Positions 36,119-44,930 of a stretch of DNA of 64,000 nt are shown piece by piece (position 1 is the first letter of the stretch; the number at the start of each line of letters is the position of its first letter). The notes under the pieces are model-generated. The model saw nothing but the letters and a program-made list of their open reading frames with translations. It was not told where the DNA came from and made no database searches. Origin of the DNA: Synechococcus sp. CC9616 (lineage in GTDB: Bacteria > Cyanobacteriota > Cyanobacteriia > PCC-6307 > Cyanobiaceae); contig NZ_KI911558.1 in the NCBI RefSeq assembly GCF_000515235.1, forward strand, positions 1,195,918 to 1,259,917, given 5' to 3'. Made by a program: the position numbers and the translations under genes.

Positions 36119-36220
36119 TTAGCCCTGAGCTGGCTTGGTCATCTTGTAAATGTTCAGAGCAAAGAGGGCCATCGCAAAGCTGCCGAGCAGCAGCAGGAGG
36201 TCCTGGGTTCCAAAGGTCAT
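36119..36220 (-). CDS. 33-aa single-span membrane protein
   Basis: ATG 36220 to TAA 36119. Sequence layout: polar start MTFGTQD, hydrophobic helix LLLLLGSFAMALFALNIY, basic and polar end KMTKPAQG. This is the size and layout of the small subunits that stabilise cyanobacterial photosynthetic complexes, but it does not match a named Psb, Psa or Pet peptide I can recall. Start and stop fit neatly with flanking non-coding DNA. Function unknown. Confidence 0.6.
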   Translation of the reverse strand: MTFGTQDLLLLLGSFAMALFALNIYKMTKPAQG

Positions 36221-36302
36221 GACTCTCGTTGCAAAACTTTGTTGAGTAATGTAACGGAGTCGCAGCGATGCGTCACTAATGCGTTCCTAGGGGAATGTTC
36301 CT

Positions 36303-36328
36303 GGGGGCTGCACGAGCCCTCTTTTTTT
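36303..36328 (+). terminator. intrinsic terminator
   Basis: GGGCT-GCACG-AGCCC stem-loop followed by CTTTTTTT. A good rho-independent terminator on the plus strand, although no plus-strand gene is recognised upstream in 35920-36300. This suggests an untranslated short transcript ending here. Confidence 0.7.
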
Positions 36329-36481
36329 ATGACCTACCCCTTCGGTGCCACGAAAACAGACCTTGAGAAGGCCTTCCGCCTTCCAGACGCTCTCGTCATC
36401 ACGGAAGCTCAGACGCAAGAGTCTGTTGAGATGACTGAGTCAGACCTTGCAACTGTGATGCTCGAGCACCCAGGCGTCTGA
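36329..36481 (+). CDS. possible 50-aa protein
   Basis: ATG immediately after the T-run of the terminator. Encodes a soluble acidic peptide of 50 residues (starts MTYPFGATKTDLEKAF, ends ATVMLEHPGV) without signal or membrane segment. No ribosome-binding site because the upstream bases are the T-run. Codon pattern is coding-like and the TGA stop lies just before GCC. Coding is uncertain. Confidence 0.38.
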   Translation: MTYPFGATKTDLEKAFRLPDALVITEAQTQESVEMTESDLATVMLEHPGV

Positions 36482-36824
36482 CGCCATGGGTCCAAACGGG
36501 GGCTCTTTTTCTGCATAGCAACTGCCGCAAGCCATCAGAAAAATGACTCCTTGTGTACGCCCTTAATGCGTGGTGCTTTGCGCAGCTGCATCACAGGTGA
36601 AACACCAGCTGCAAGTCAATAGAACAATTTCATCTCCGAAGTTCTTGCTTTTTTAATTTTCTCTTGCACTCCTATTGCACTCCTGCGCCAAGGGAACAAG
36701 GCAAATAATCTTCATGGCTGCCTTAGCTTCACCGCCTATCACCTGATGGAGACGGCCAGCTGATTCACCCTTGTTCAAGCAATTGATTGAAGGCTAGAGA
36801 AACAGGATCAATTCACCCCGACAG
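36482..36824. other. intergenic stretch, no clear gene
   Basis: About 340 bases. Holds a 7-bp inverted repeat (GCAGCTG / CAGCTGC near 36583-36613) and a direct repeat TTGCACTCCT twice near 36664-36690. No recognised RNA or gene. Confidence 0.5.
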
Positions 36825-37352
36825 ATGTCTCAGTCGTTCCACTCCGCCCTGGTTCCTCCCCTGGTGAGGAATTTGCTGAATCTGAGCCATCTACTCAAAA
36901 GGGCCGATGCCCATGCTGAGTCCTGCGGCTACCCAATGGCTGTGCTGCTCTCCAGCCGACTGCATCCAGACATGTTCGATCTCACCCGTCAGGTGCAGAT
37001 CAGCACTGACATCTCCCGACGGGGCGTGGCGCGCCTGTCCGGGCGGGACGCCCCGAGCATGGAGGACAACGAAACGGAGCTGAGTGAGCTGCTGGATCGG
37101 ATCAACAGCAGTATTGCCTTCATCGAGAGCGTGCCGCCAGAGGAGTTCAACGGCGCCGAGCGACGTGAAATCAAGCTGCCCATCCCCTCAACCATGGGGG
37201 GCGGAGAACGGATCTTTCAAGGCGAGGACTTTCTGCGCTCCTTCGTTCTCCCCAACGTTTATTTCCATGTGACCACCGCATTCGCCATCCTTCGCCACAA
37301 CGGCGTGCCGATCGGAAAATTCGATTACCTCTTGGGCGAAGAGGCTCCTTGA
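36825..37352 (+). CDS. DUF1993 family protein
   Basis: 175 aa helical-bundle protein. The layout matches DUF1993: FHSALVPPLVRNLLNLSHLLKRADAHA at the N-terminus, LHPDMFDLTRQVQISTDISRRGVARLSG in the middle, and FVLPNVYFHVTTAFAILRHNGVPIGKFDYL at the end, with a His pair in the DinB-like four-helix position. Small hairpin GCTCC-TTGA-GGAGC overlaps its stop. Biochemical role not established for the family. Confidence 0.85.
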   Translation: MSQSFHSALVPPLVRNLLNLSHLLKRADAHAESCGYPMAVLLSSRLHPDMFDLTRQVQISTDISRRGVARLSGRDAPSMEDNETELSELLDRINSSIAFIESVPPEEFNGAERREIKLPIPSTMGGGERIFQGEDFLRSFVLPNVYFHVTTAFAILRHNGVPIGKFDYLLGEEAP

Positions 37353-37701
37353 GGAGCTGCGAGGTGTTCTGGTTTAAGCCATGAGTACGCGGAGGCACTC
37401 GCTCAAGAGCAGTGCTTCCACGAAAGCTCTTCTTCACTCGTCCTCATCGATGTCGCTGATGTTGGCTTCATCAATATGCGTCGATGAATTGAAGATCGCG
37501 GCAGAGAACAACTGACACGCAAGTTGTATTTGCTATTGCCTTGCGTTTGTGTGCTTCTTCAGGAGAACTTCCATTGCCTGGACATGATCAACCGCTGCTG
37601 CTAACGCTCATGCCGGATCTTTGGCTTGTATTTCATTAAGACTTAAAAGTGCAAGGACGAACCAAAAAAGTGGTCCACGATTCTGTCCAGCAGCGGTTCG
37701 C
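37353..37701. other. intergenic stretch, no clear gene
   Basis: About 350 bases between the DUF1993 gene and the convergent 37702 gene. No convincing coding frame and no recognised RNA. Confidence 0.5.
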
Positions 37702-38052
37702 TCAGGCGCTGATTGAGAAGCAGCGGTGCAGATGGGCGACGGCGTGATGGCGGTGGGGATTGCTGCTGCAAGGCCCCATCACTCCCAACCAGAAACTGCC
37801 ATCTCCCTGAAACACCAGGACGGGTTTGGCAGCCCCCTTGCCATGGGATTCCAGCAGCGACATGCAGAGCTTTTCGGCCACTTCATGACCCTTGGGACGC
37901 ATTCGCAGCCGCCGCAGTAAGGGGTCGACCTGGGAGAACGACACGAAGCTGGCACGCTCGGAATCCGTCACCAGGATCAGTCCATCCAGCCACTGCACCT
38001 CCAGCAGCAACTCCTCAATCGTGGACAGCAATGTTGGGAGGGGGAAAGCCAA
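37702..38052 (-). CDS. conserved-type hypothetical protein, TTG start
   Basis: 116 aa. Starts at TTG 38052, supported by a perfect AAGGAGG five bases upstream. Soluble alpha/beta protein: LSTIEELLLEVQWLDGLILVTDSERASFVSF, then a charged helix RPKGHEVAEKLCMSLLESHGKG, then VLVFQGDGSFWLGVMGPC. Such an order recalls a small roadblock-like fold but I cannot assign a family. It ends in a His-rich tail (NPHRHHAVAHLHRC). Function unknown. Confidence 0.72.
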   Translation of the reverse strand: MAFPLPTLLSTIEELLLEVQWLDGLILVTDSERASFVSFSQVDPLLRRLRMRPKGHEVAEKLCMSLLESHGKGAAKPVLVFQGDGSFWLGVMGPCSSNPHRHHAVAHLHRCFSISA

Positions 38053-38057
38053 AATCT

Positions 38058-38064
38058 CCTCCTT
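38058..38064 (-). promoter_or_regulatory. strong Shine-Dalgarno fixing a TTG start
   Basis: AAGGAGG on the minus strand, five bases before TTG 38052. It decides the start of the 37702-38052 gene, which has no ATG or GTG at its N-terminus. Confidence 0.7.
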
Positions 38065-38133
38065 AATCTTTCCTTTATTTTTTAGAGCATCAGCCGGCCG
38101 GGTCGCAAGCGACGCGAACGAAGATTCATCAGT

Positions 38134-38835
38134 TCAAGCCCGCAGCAACAGCGCTCCCATCTGGCCGGCCATCAGGGAGCGATGACGTGCGGATGCGAAA
38201 CCCGCATCCAGGGCAAGGCGTTCCTGGGCTGGTCCGTCGGGAAAGCAGCGCAGACTTTCCTCCAGGTAGGCGTAGTGCTCACGCAAGCCATTCGCAGCAG
38301 CCACCGGCACCACCAGATTGCGAAGATAAAACCTCTGAAACCGGCCAGCAGCAAGCTCCGAATCAAGCCGGTTGAAATCGAGCACCGCGGCCCGAGCCCC
38401 TGGCCTGAGCAGACGCCGCATCTCCCGCAGACCCGCGCCAGGGTCGCGCAGATTGCGCAGGCCATAGGCCATTACCGCCCCATCGGCGCAGCCGCTGTTG
38501 AGGCCCGTGTCCAGGGCATCACCCTGTAACCAGTCCACGGCCAGCCATGGCTCCCTGTCATGGCGACGACGGGCCTGCTGCAATGGCGCTGCGGCCGCAT
38601 CCAAAGCGATCACCCGTCCCTTGGGGCGCAGCGTGCGGGCCAACTGCAGGGCAAGGTCGCCAGTACCGCAACAGAGATCCAGCCAAACGTCCCCAGGCCG
38701 CGGATCGACCCATCGCAACATCTGACGTTTCCAGACGCGATGCAGGCCGAGGCTCAACCAATCATTCAGACGGTCGTACCGCGGGGCGACCTCATCGAAC
38801 AACTGCTCAACAGCAGCAGCATCACCAGGCTTCAC
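38134..38835 (-). CDS. menG: UbiE/MenG-type quinone methyltransferase
   Basis: 233 aa SAM-dependent methyltransferase; GTG start at 38835 overlaps the previous stop (GTGA). Motifs: VEQLFDEVAPRYDRLNDWLSLGLHRVWKR at the N-terminus (the MenG/UbiE signature), SAM loop LDLCCGTGDLALQLA, and GLRNLRDPGAGLREMRRLLRPGA. In cyanobacteria this enzyme methylates the ring of demethylphylloquinone, the photosystem I electron carrier. Confidence 0.9.
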   Translation of the reverse strand: MKPGDAAAVEQLFDEVAPRYDRLNDWLSLGLHRVWKRQMLRWVDPRPGDVWLDLCCGTGDLALQLARTLRPKGRVIALDAAAAPLQQARRRHDREPWLAVDWLQGDALDTGLNSGCADGAVMAYGLRNLRDPGAGLREMRRLLRPGARAAVLDFNRLDSELAAGRFQRFYLRNLVVPVAAANGLREHYAYLEESLRCFPDGPAQERLALDAGFASARHRSLMAGQMGALLLRA

Positions 38836-39056
38836 AGGGGAATGCCGTTCAGAGCCATCACCATCACGGTTGCCAGGCCAACAGCGGCGGAACAGACCAT
38901 GCAGCCAGCCAGCATCAAAGAAAATTCCTGCTGATCCAGCGCCGACTGCATCAGTTTCAGGGCCCAGGTGATCAACGCCACGATCACTCCAACGGCGACC
39001 AGTCCCACCGGCAACGCCCAAACGGAATCAAGCAGTGGATGCGCTGGTGGCATCAA
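38832..39056 (-). CDS. small two-span membrane protein
   Basis: 74 aa. Two hydrophobic helices: VWALPVGLVAVGVIVALITWAL is split by use of charge from LMLAGCMVCSAAVGLATVMVMAL. Linked to menG by a 4-base GTGA overlap, so it is translated with it. A link to quinone synthesis or photosystem membranes is context only. No family recognised. Confidence 0.72.
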   Translation of the reverse strand: MMPPAHPLLDSVWALPVGLVAVGVIVALITWALKLMQSALDQQEFSLMLAGCMVCSAAVGLATVMVMALNGIPL

Positions 39057-39080
39057 CGTGAAGAAATCTTCACCTTCAAA

Positions 39081-39851
39081 TTAAGGCCTAACGAGCAGTC
39101 CTTGCGCTAACAGGGCGCTTTTGATCTCCTCGACGGTGAGCACCCCGTCATGGAGCAGGGAAGCCAGCAGGGCTGCAGAGGCATGCCCTCCCTCAGCACC
39201 GCCATCCAGTGCTGCAGCGATGTGATCGATGCATCCAGCCCCACCGGAGGCAATCACCGGAACCGATACGGCGTCAGCCACCGCGCGGGTCAGGGAGAGG
39301 TCATAACCCGCTTGTGTCCCGTCGCCGTCCATAGAGGTGAGGAGGATTTCGCCGGCACCAAGCGCGACCACCCGCTGAGCCCAGGCCACCGCATCCAGCC
39401 CTGTGTTCTCACGTCCCCCTTTGACAAAGACATCCCAGCTGCCGGAGGCATTACGGCGGGCGTCGATCGCCACCACGATGCACTGACAACCAAATCGATC
39501 GGCCCCTTCGGACACCAGCTCAGGACGGCGCACCGCAGACGAATTGAGACTGATTTTGTCCGCGCCGGCTCGCAACAACTCCGTCATGCCATCCACGGAC
39601 TGAATGCCACCGCCGACGGTGAATGGAATGGTCACCGATTCCGCAGTTCTGCGCACCATGTCGATCAACGTGGCGCGCCCCTCGTGGCTGGCTGCAATGT
39701 CGAGAAACACCAGTTCATCGGCTCCTGCAGCGCTGTAGCGACAGGCCAGTTCCACCGGGTCGCCGGCATCACGAAGACCGACAAAATTGACGCCTTTGAC
39801 CACGCGCCCGTCGGCAACATCGAGGCAGGGAATTAAACGCAGAGCCACCAT
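39081..39851 (-). CDS. hisF: imidazole glycerol phosphate synthase, cyclase subunit
   Basis: 256 aa (beta/alpha)8 barrel of histidine synthesis. Start ATG 39851 ([23 protein letters not shown]), with the catalytic Asp in PCLD; second catalytic Asp in [15 protein letters not shown]. Phosphate-binding loops [12 protein letters not shown] and [12 protein letters not shown] are in place. Earlier in-frame codons up to 39923 overlap the divergent petP promoter region and are not part of the protein. HisH is elsewhere. Confidence 0.96.
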   Translation of the reverse strand: MVALRLIPCLDVADGRVVKGVNFVGLRDAGDPVELACRYSAAGADELVFLDIAASHEGRATLIDMVRRTAESVTIPFTVGGGIQSVDGMTELLRAGADKISLNSSAVRRPELVSEGADRFGCQCIVVAIDARRNASGSWDVFVKGGRENTGLDAVAWAQRVVALGAGEILLTSMDGDGTQAGYDLSLTRAVADAVSVPVIASGGAGCIDHIAAALDGGAEGGHASAALLASLLHDGVLTVEEIKSALLAQGLLVRP

Positions 39852-39907
39852 CGTTTCGGCGCGAAAGCGACTGTTAGTGTTGCGCCACTCTTCAAGCCTC
39901 GCAGGCC

Positions 39908-40123
39908 ATGTCACAGGCTGCATCGATCACGATCGGATCAAAGATCCGCGTCAGCCGTGTGCGTGACCGCATCCCCCAGAACCTGGTGAACCTGCTCAAG
40001 GAGGATTCGAGCGGAACCGTCACCGACTTCCGCACAGTGGATGGGAAAGGTATCGGTGTGGTGGTTGAGCTAAGCAATGGCTCCACCTGCTGGTTCTTCG
40101 AGGACGAGATCGTTCCTGCCTGA
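39908..40123 (+). CDS. petP: DUF2862 protein, PetP-like cytochrome b6f subunit
   Basis: 71 aa SH3-like beta protein: [22 protein letters not shown], then [23 protein letters not shown] and [12 protein letters not shown]. This matches the cyanobacterial DUF2862 family, whose Synechocystis member PetP is a peripheral cytochrome b6f subunit affecting linear electron flow. Twelve bases before chlG, same strand. Assignment by fold and length; the symbol is less certain than the family. Confidence 0.75.
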   Translation: MSQAASITIGSKIRVSRVRDRIPQNLVNLLKEDSSGTVTDFRTVDGKGIGVVVELSNGSTCWFFEDEIVPA

Positions 40124-40134
40124 GGCCGCAACCA

Positions 40135-41088
40135 GTGAGTGACGCCCGCCAGCTCCTCGGTATGAAAGGTGCCTCGGGCACCAACAACATCTGGAAGCTG
40201 CGGCTTCAGCTGATGAAGCCCGTCACCTGGATTCCTTTGATCTGGGGTGTGCTCTGCGGTGCCGCCGCCAGTGGTCATTACGAATGGAACGTTGATCACT
40301 TCCTTGCAGCGATCGCCTGCATGGTGATGAGTGGCCCGCTACTGGCCGGTTATACCCAGACGATCAACGACTACTACGACAGGGACATCGACGCGATCAA
40401 CGAGCCGTACCGTCCGATTCCTTCTGGAGCGATCCCTCTGCTGCAGGTGAAAGTGCAGATCTGGGTGCTGCTTCTTGCAGGCCTGGCCGTGGCCTGGGGA
40501 CTTGATCAATGGGCCGGCCACAGCACGCCAGTCCTTTTCCTGCTGGCACTGGGGGGCTCCTTTGTCAGCTTCATCTATTCGGCACCTCCGCTGAAGCTCA
40601 AACAGAACGGCTGGTTGGGGAACTATGCCCTTGGTGCCAGTTACATCGCTCTGCCCTGGTGGGCTGGCCAGGCCCTCTTCGGCCAGCTCACCTGGAGCAC
40701 AGCCCTGCTGACCTTGGCCTACAGCCTGGCCGGCCTGGGCATTGCCGTCGTCAATGACTTCAAAAGCGTGGAGGGTGACCGAGCCCTGGGTCTGCAGTCC
40801 TTGCCGGTGGTCTTTGGCATCCAGCGTGCGAGCTGGATCAGTGCAGGAATGATCGACGGGTTCCAATTGGCGATGGTTGCCGTTCTGATCGTGATCGGTC
40901 AGCATTTCGCGGCTGTTCTGTTGGTGTTGCTGGTTGTGCCTCAAATCACCTTCCAGGACATCTGGCTGCTGCGGGATCCCGTTGCCTACGACGTGAAATA
41001 CCAGGCCAGCGCCCAGCCTTTTCTCGTTCTGGGCATGTTGGTGACTGCCTTGGCCATCGGCCACAGCCCTTTGATTCAGGTGATGTGA
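40135..41088 (+). CDS. chlG: chlorophyll synthase
   Basis: 317 aa UbiA-superfamily prenyltransferase attaching the phytyl or geranylgeranyl chain to chlorophyllide. GTG start. Prenyl-diphosphate site TINDYYDRDIDAINEPYRPIPSGAI (NxxxDxxxD) and the second motif VNDFKSVEGDRALGLQSLPVVFG (DxxxD). Eight or nine hydrophobic helices; thylakoid or plasma membrane. Overlaps the next gene's GTG. Confidence 0.96.
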   Translation: MSDARQLLGMKGASGTNNIWKLRLQLMKPVTWIPLIWGVLCGAAASGHYEWNVDHFLAAIACMVMSGPLLAGYTQTINDYYDRDIDAINEPYRPIPSGAIPLLQVKVQIWVLLLAGLAVAWGLDQWAGHSTPVLFLLALGGSFVSFIYSAPPLKLKQNGWLGNYALGASYIALPWWAGQALFGQLTWSTALLTLAYSLAGLGIAVVNDFKSVEGDRALGLQSLPVVFGIQRASWISAGMIDGFQLAMVAVLIVIGQHFAAVLLVLLVVPQITFQDIWLLRDPVAYDVKYQASAQPFLVLGMLVTALAIGHSPLIQVM

Positions 41089-43199
41089 GCCGCACCCGCC
41101 TGCACTGGGCTCTGATTGCCGGTTCCGCCGCTGCCATCGGAGCTGGAGCAGCCCTGGGCACCAGGGCTGTGGTCCAGATCGTCGACGCGACCCTCCCAGA
41201 CGCTCGGGGGATCGCCAATTTCAATCGACCGGGAACCATCACCCTGCTGGCCAGTGATGGAAAGGTGATTCAGAAGCTGGGTCCGGCGACCAGAGACAAG
41301 GTGAAGGCCGGGAAAATGCCATTGCTGGTGAAGCAGGCCTTCATCGCAGCAGAGGACCGGCGCTTCTACGAGCACGACGGCATCGATACCTGGGGCGTGG
41401 CGCGGGCCCTGATGACCAACCTGAAGGAAGGCGCCGTCCGCGAGGGGGCCAGCACGATCACCCAGCAGCTGGCGCGCACCGTTTTTCTCAGCCAAGACCG
41501 CACCATCACACGAAAGCTGAAGGAGGCGGCACTGGCGATGAAACTCGAGCGCCAGCTCAGCAAACAGCAAATTCTCGAGCAATACCTCAATTACGTTTAT
41601 CTGGGATCAAGCGCCTACGGCGTTGCCGATGCCGCCTGGATTTACTTCAGCAAGCAGCCCGATCAGCTCACGACCGCCGAAGCCGCCCTGATTGCAGGAC
41701 TACCGCCAGCACCGTCGGTGTACTCACCGCTGGTGAATCCGGACATTGCCAGGCAGCGACGCGCCATTGTGCTCGACCGCATGGCGCAGTCAGGGTTCAT
41801 CACCGCCGGCGAGGCCGAACTGGCCAGGAACAGCCCCCTTGACCTCAAACCCGCCACACCTAAATATTTCAATAGTGCTGCGCCATTCTTCACCAGCTGG
41901 GTGGCTCAGGAGCTGCCCAAGATCCTCAGCCTGGATCAGTTGGAGGTGGGGGGTCTGGAGGTCCGGACAAGTATCGATCTTGACTGGCAGACCAAAGCGC
42001 TAGAGGTGATCCGGAGCAACGCACCGTTCGACACCGAGGGAGCTCTGGTGTCGATCGAACCGGGGACCGGACTGGTGAGGGTGATGGTGGGCGGCATGAG
42101 CTTTAGCCAGAGCCAGTTCAATCGGGCGACGCAGGCACTGAGATCACCAGGATCCACGTTCAAACTGTTTCCTTATGCAGCAGCATTGGACAGCGGCATC
42201 AAGCCGGAGACCATCTTCATCGACAAGGCCCGCTGCTGGGGAAAGTACTGCCCCAAAAATTTCGGAGGGAAGTACCTGGGCAAGGTCTCTCTTGCCGACG
42301 CCCTGAAGAACTCTCTCAACACTGTGGCCGTTGAACTTCAGGACAAGGTGGGATTTGACGCCATCATCGACATCGCCAACGGTTTCAACATCGGAACCAG
42401 CCGTCCGCTCGGTAAGTACTACCCAATGGCGATCGGCGCCTACGAGCAGACCGTGCTCGACATGGCCACGGCCTATGCCGCAGTGACGAACCGGGGCGTT
42501 TTCGTGAAGGCCACGCCATTCGAGGAAATCCGGGGGCCTGGCGGAGAAGTGCTGTGGAGCCGTCGAGTTGACGGCGATCGCGGCAGCCGCGCTCTCGACA
42601 GTGATGTTGCCGACGCCATGAACTGGATGCTGCAGCGTGTGGTGACCGGTGGCACCGGCATTGCGGCCAAGCTTGATGACCGACCGGTTGCCGGCAAGAC
42701 CGGCACCTCCGAAGGTGGTCGCGATCTCTGGTTCATCGGCTCGATTCCTCAGCTGACCACTGCCGTCTGGTTCGGATACGACAACAATCGCGAAACCAAG
42801 AGCAGTAGCGGCGAAGCGGCCTGGGCCTGGAATCAGTTCATGATCAAGATCAAGGGGGGAATACCTGTGAGCTACTTCCCCAAAAAGCCCGTGCTGAACA
42901 GGAAGTTCACGCCACCCGGCAAAAAGGACAAAACCAAGCGCGATCAGAAATCCCCTTACCGCGGCTACGAGTACGAGCCGGTCCCTCGCTTCGACGATTC
43001 TCCCTACGCCCCGCCGGACTATCCCAACGAGCCCTATGCAGCCCCGGGGCCGGCAACCGATTACGCACCTCCAGCAGCACCGGCACCCGAACCTGCTTAC
43101 GAAGCACCACCACCACCGGCCTATGAAGCACCGCCGCCTCCGCCACCGGCAGCCGAGGGCCCCCGCAACTGGCTGGTTCCCCAGGTGCAGGACCGCTGA
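41085..43199 (+). CDS. class A penicillin-binding protein (PBP1A type)
   Basis: 704 aa bifunctional peptidoglycan glycosyltransferase and transpeptidase. N-terminal anchor, then GT51 motifs EDRRFYEHDGID (catalytic Glu), GASTITQQLART and KLKEAALAMKLER. Transpeptidase motifs: SPGSTFKLF (SxxK), NSLNT (SxN) and VAGKTGTSEG (KTG). The last 90 residues are a Pro/Tyr-rich tail with YEAPPPP repeats, probably a flexible wall-facing extension. GTG start overlaps the chlG stop. Its TGA directly abuts the opposite-strand rsmB stop. Confidence 0.93.
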   Translation: MSRTRLHWALIAGSAAAIGAGAALGTRAVVQIVDATLPDARGIANFNRPGTITLLASDGKVIQKLGPATRDKVKAGKMPLLVKQAFIAAEDRRFYEHDGIDTWGVARALMTNLKEGAVREGASTITQQLARTVFLSQDRTITRKLKEAALAMKLERQLSKQQILEQYLNYVYLGSSAYGVADAAWIYFSKQPDQLTTAEAALIAGLPPAPSVYSPLVNPDIARQRRAIVLDRMAQSGFITAGEAELARNSPLDLKPATPKYFNSAAPFFTSWVAQELPKILSLDQLEVGGLEVRTSIDLDWQTKALEVIRSNAPFDTEGALVSIEPGTGLVRVMVGGMSFSQSQFNRATQALRSPGSTFKLFPYAAALDSGIKPETIFIDKARCWGKYCPKNFGGKYLGKVSLADALKNSLNTVAVELQDKVGFDAIIDIANGFNIGTSRPLGKYYPMAIGAYEQTVLDMATAYAAVTNRGVFVKATPFEEIRGPGGEVLWSRRVDGDRGSRALDSDVADAMNWMLQRVVTGGTGIAAKLDDRPVAGKTGTSEGGRDLWFIGSIPQLTTAVWFGYDNNRETKSSSGEAAWAWNQFMIKIKGGIPVSYFPKKPVLNRKFTPPGKKDKTKRDQKSPYRGYEYEPVPRFDDSPYAPPDYPNEPYAAPGPATDYAPPAAPAPEPAYEAPPPPAYEAPPPPPPAAEGPRNWLVPQVQDR

Positions 43200-44537
43200 T
43201 CAGCCTCTGTGTTGCAGGACAGCGCTGTAAAAACCATCGCCGCCCTGCGGATCATCCGGCCAGCTCTGGTGCTCGGAGACGCACTTGAGGTCTGGGCAGG
43301 CATTCAGCAACACAGCAATCTGTTCAGCGTTTTCCGCTGGATGCAGTGTGCAGGTGGCATAAACCAGGCGCCCACCTGGCGCGAGCAGCGGCAGCAGACT
43401 GCTGAGCAACTGAGCCTGCAAGGGCAACAATCCCTCGATCGCTTCCGGTGTGATGCGCCAGCGGGCATCGGGATGGCGAGCGAGGGTTCCCAGGCCTGAA
43501 CAGGGAGCATCCACCAGGATTGCCTGGAAATAGGCATGCCACTGCGGCCTGATGGAAACAAGCTCTATGGCATCGGCTGCCAACACTTGCACACTGTCGA
43601 TGCCAAGACGCGCAGCATTGGCAGCGACCCGTTGCAAGCGCCCGGCGGAGCGATCCACCGCCCAGAGCTCCCCTTGATCGCCGATGAGCTCAGCCAGATG
43701 CGTGGCCTTGCCTCCTGGCGCTGCACAGGCATCAAGAATCCGCTCTCCCTGGGCTGGAGCCAAGAGAGGTGCCACCCGTTGGGCGGCTCGATCCTGCACA
43801 GACCAATGGCCCTCCTCGTACCCGGGCCAACGACGCAGATCGCCGTTGTGGTTCAGCACCTCGAGCCCATCCGGACAGCCAGGAATCGGCTGTGTGGCGA
43901 TGTCCACCGCTGCCAGGGCTTCGGCCACCTGGTCCGGGCTGGCCTTGAGCTGATTGATCCGCAGATCCAGGGGCGGAACCTGATTACAGGCGCTCGCAAC
44001 TGCGGCAGCCCCCGACTCGCCTCGCCATTGCAGCAGAAGGGCCGTGAACCAATCCGGCAGCGATTGCTGGAGGGCCAGTGAACCGGCAGGATCCGCCGGC
44101 AGCGCTAGCCCCTCTCCGGCATCACGGGCGCGTAACGCGCCCCGCAGCAGTCCATTCACCACGGGAGCCAGGCGCGCCAAACCCACCGCCTTGGCCAGCT
44201 CCACGCTGGTGTTCACAGCAGCGGACGCGGGAATCCGCTCCATCCAGAACAGCTGGTACAACCCCAGATGCAACAGCCAACGCAGCTTGGGCGGCTGCTT
44301 CAAGGCTGGGACTTTGCCGAGCCGATCCAGCCAGGCATCCAGCCATCGCCGGCGGCGGATGGCGCCGTAGGCAAGCTCGGTGGCCAAACCACGGTCCTGC
44401 CCCTGCAAAGGTTTGTCCCGCAAAGCTCGTTCAAGAGCCACATCGGCGTAGGCCCCTGCCGAAACGGCCAGCAACACCTCCCAGGCCAAACGCCGCGACG
44501 CCAATCCGGTGATCGCTGAAGCGGGCAAGGGGGACAT
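43200..44537 (-). CDS. rsmB: 16S rRNA (cytosine-967-C5)-methyltransferase
   Basis: 445 aa. An N-terminal NusB-like RNA-binding domain (ERALRDKPLQGQDRGLATELAYGAIRRRRWLD) is followed by the NOL1/NOP2/sun methyltransferase: DACAAPGGKATHLAELIGD (SAM), VDAPCSGLGTLARHPDARW (catalytic-release Cys) and VYATCTLHPAENAEQ (nucleophile Cys). Standard length. Immediately downstream of, and abutting, the alkyltransferase-like gene. Confidence 0.94.
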   Translation of the reverse strand: MSPLPASAITGLASRRLAWEVLLAVSAGAYADVALERALRDKPLQGQDRGLATELAYGAIRRRRWLDAWLDRLGKVPALKQPPKLRWLLHLGLYQLFWMERIPASAAVNTSVELAKAVGLARLAPVVNGLLRGALRARDAGEGLALPADPAGSLALQQSLPDWFTALLLQWRGESGAAAVASACNQVPPLDLRINQLKASPDQVAEALAAVDIATQPIPGCPDGLEVLNHNGDLRRWPGYEEGHWSVQDRAAQRVAPLLAPAQGERILDACAAPGGKATHLAELIGDQGELWAVDRSAGRLQRVAANAARLGIDSVQVLAADAIELVSIRPQWHAYFQAILVDAPCSGLGTLARHPDARWRITPEAIEGLLPLQAQLLSSLLPLLAPGGRLVYATCTLHPAENAEQIAVLLNACPDLKCVSEHQSWPDDPQGGDGFYSAVLQHRG

Positions 44538-44873
44538 TCATCTACCTCCAGAACTAGCGTCCGGTCGCCAGAGGAACTGGCGCAATGGCAGCCGGCCCTG
44601 CTCATCGACGGGGATGCCTTCGGCCATCAACAACTCTCGCTGGATCCAGTCGCTGCCCTCACGGCTGAGGCTCATCGAGATCCGGCCCTGGGCATTCACC
44701 ACCCGATGCCAAGGCACCTCGGAAGGCAACTTGAGCCGCCGCAGAGCCCAGCCCACCTGGCGAGCACAGCCCCAGGCACCGATCAGATCGGCGATCTGGC
44801 CGTAGGTGGCCAACTGTCCACGCGGAATGCGGGTCACCACACAAAGAACACGACGATCGAAGGAAACCTCCAT
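44538..44873 (-). CDS. alkyltransferase-like (ATL) DNA-repair protein
   Basis: 111 aa MGMT C-terminal-domain protein. The alkyl-acceptor cysteine of the PCHRV motif is replaced by tryptophan: VPWHRVVNAQG. Helix-turn-helix around RGQLATYGQIADLIGAWGCARQVGWALR is intact. This substitution defines ATL proteins, which flag O6-alkylguanine for nucleotide excision repair without transferring the group. Start ATG 44873. Divergent from the FKBP-RTX gene with 57 bases between. Confidence 0.9.
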   Translation of the reverse strand: MEVSFDRRVLCVVTRIPRGQLATYGQIADLIGAWGCARQVGWALRRLKLPSEVPWHRVVNAQGRISMSLSREGSDWIQRELLMAEGIPVDEQGRLPLRQFLWRPDASSGGR

Positions 44874-44930
44874 CAAGTCCAGTCAAAGGAGCGATAGTTC
44901 GTCAAAGTAGAAATCACGTCCAAAGGGTGT

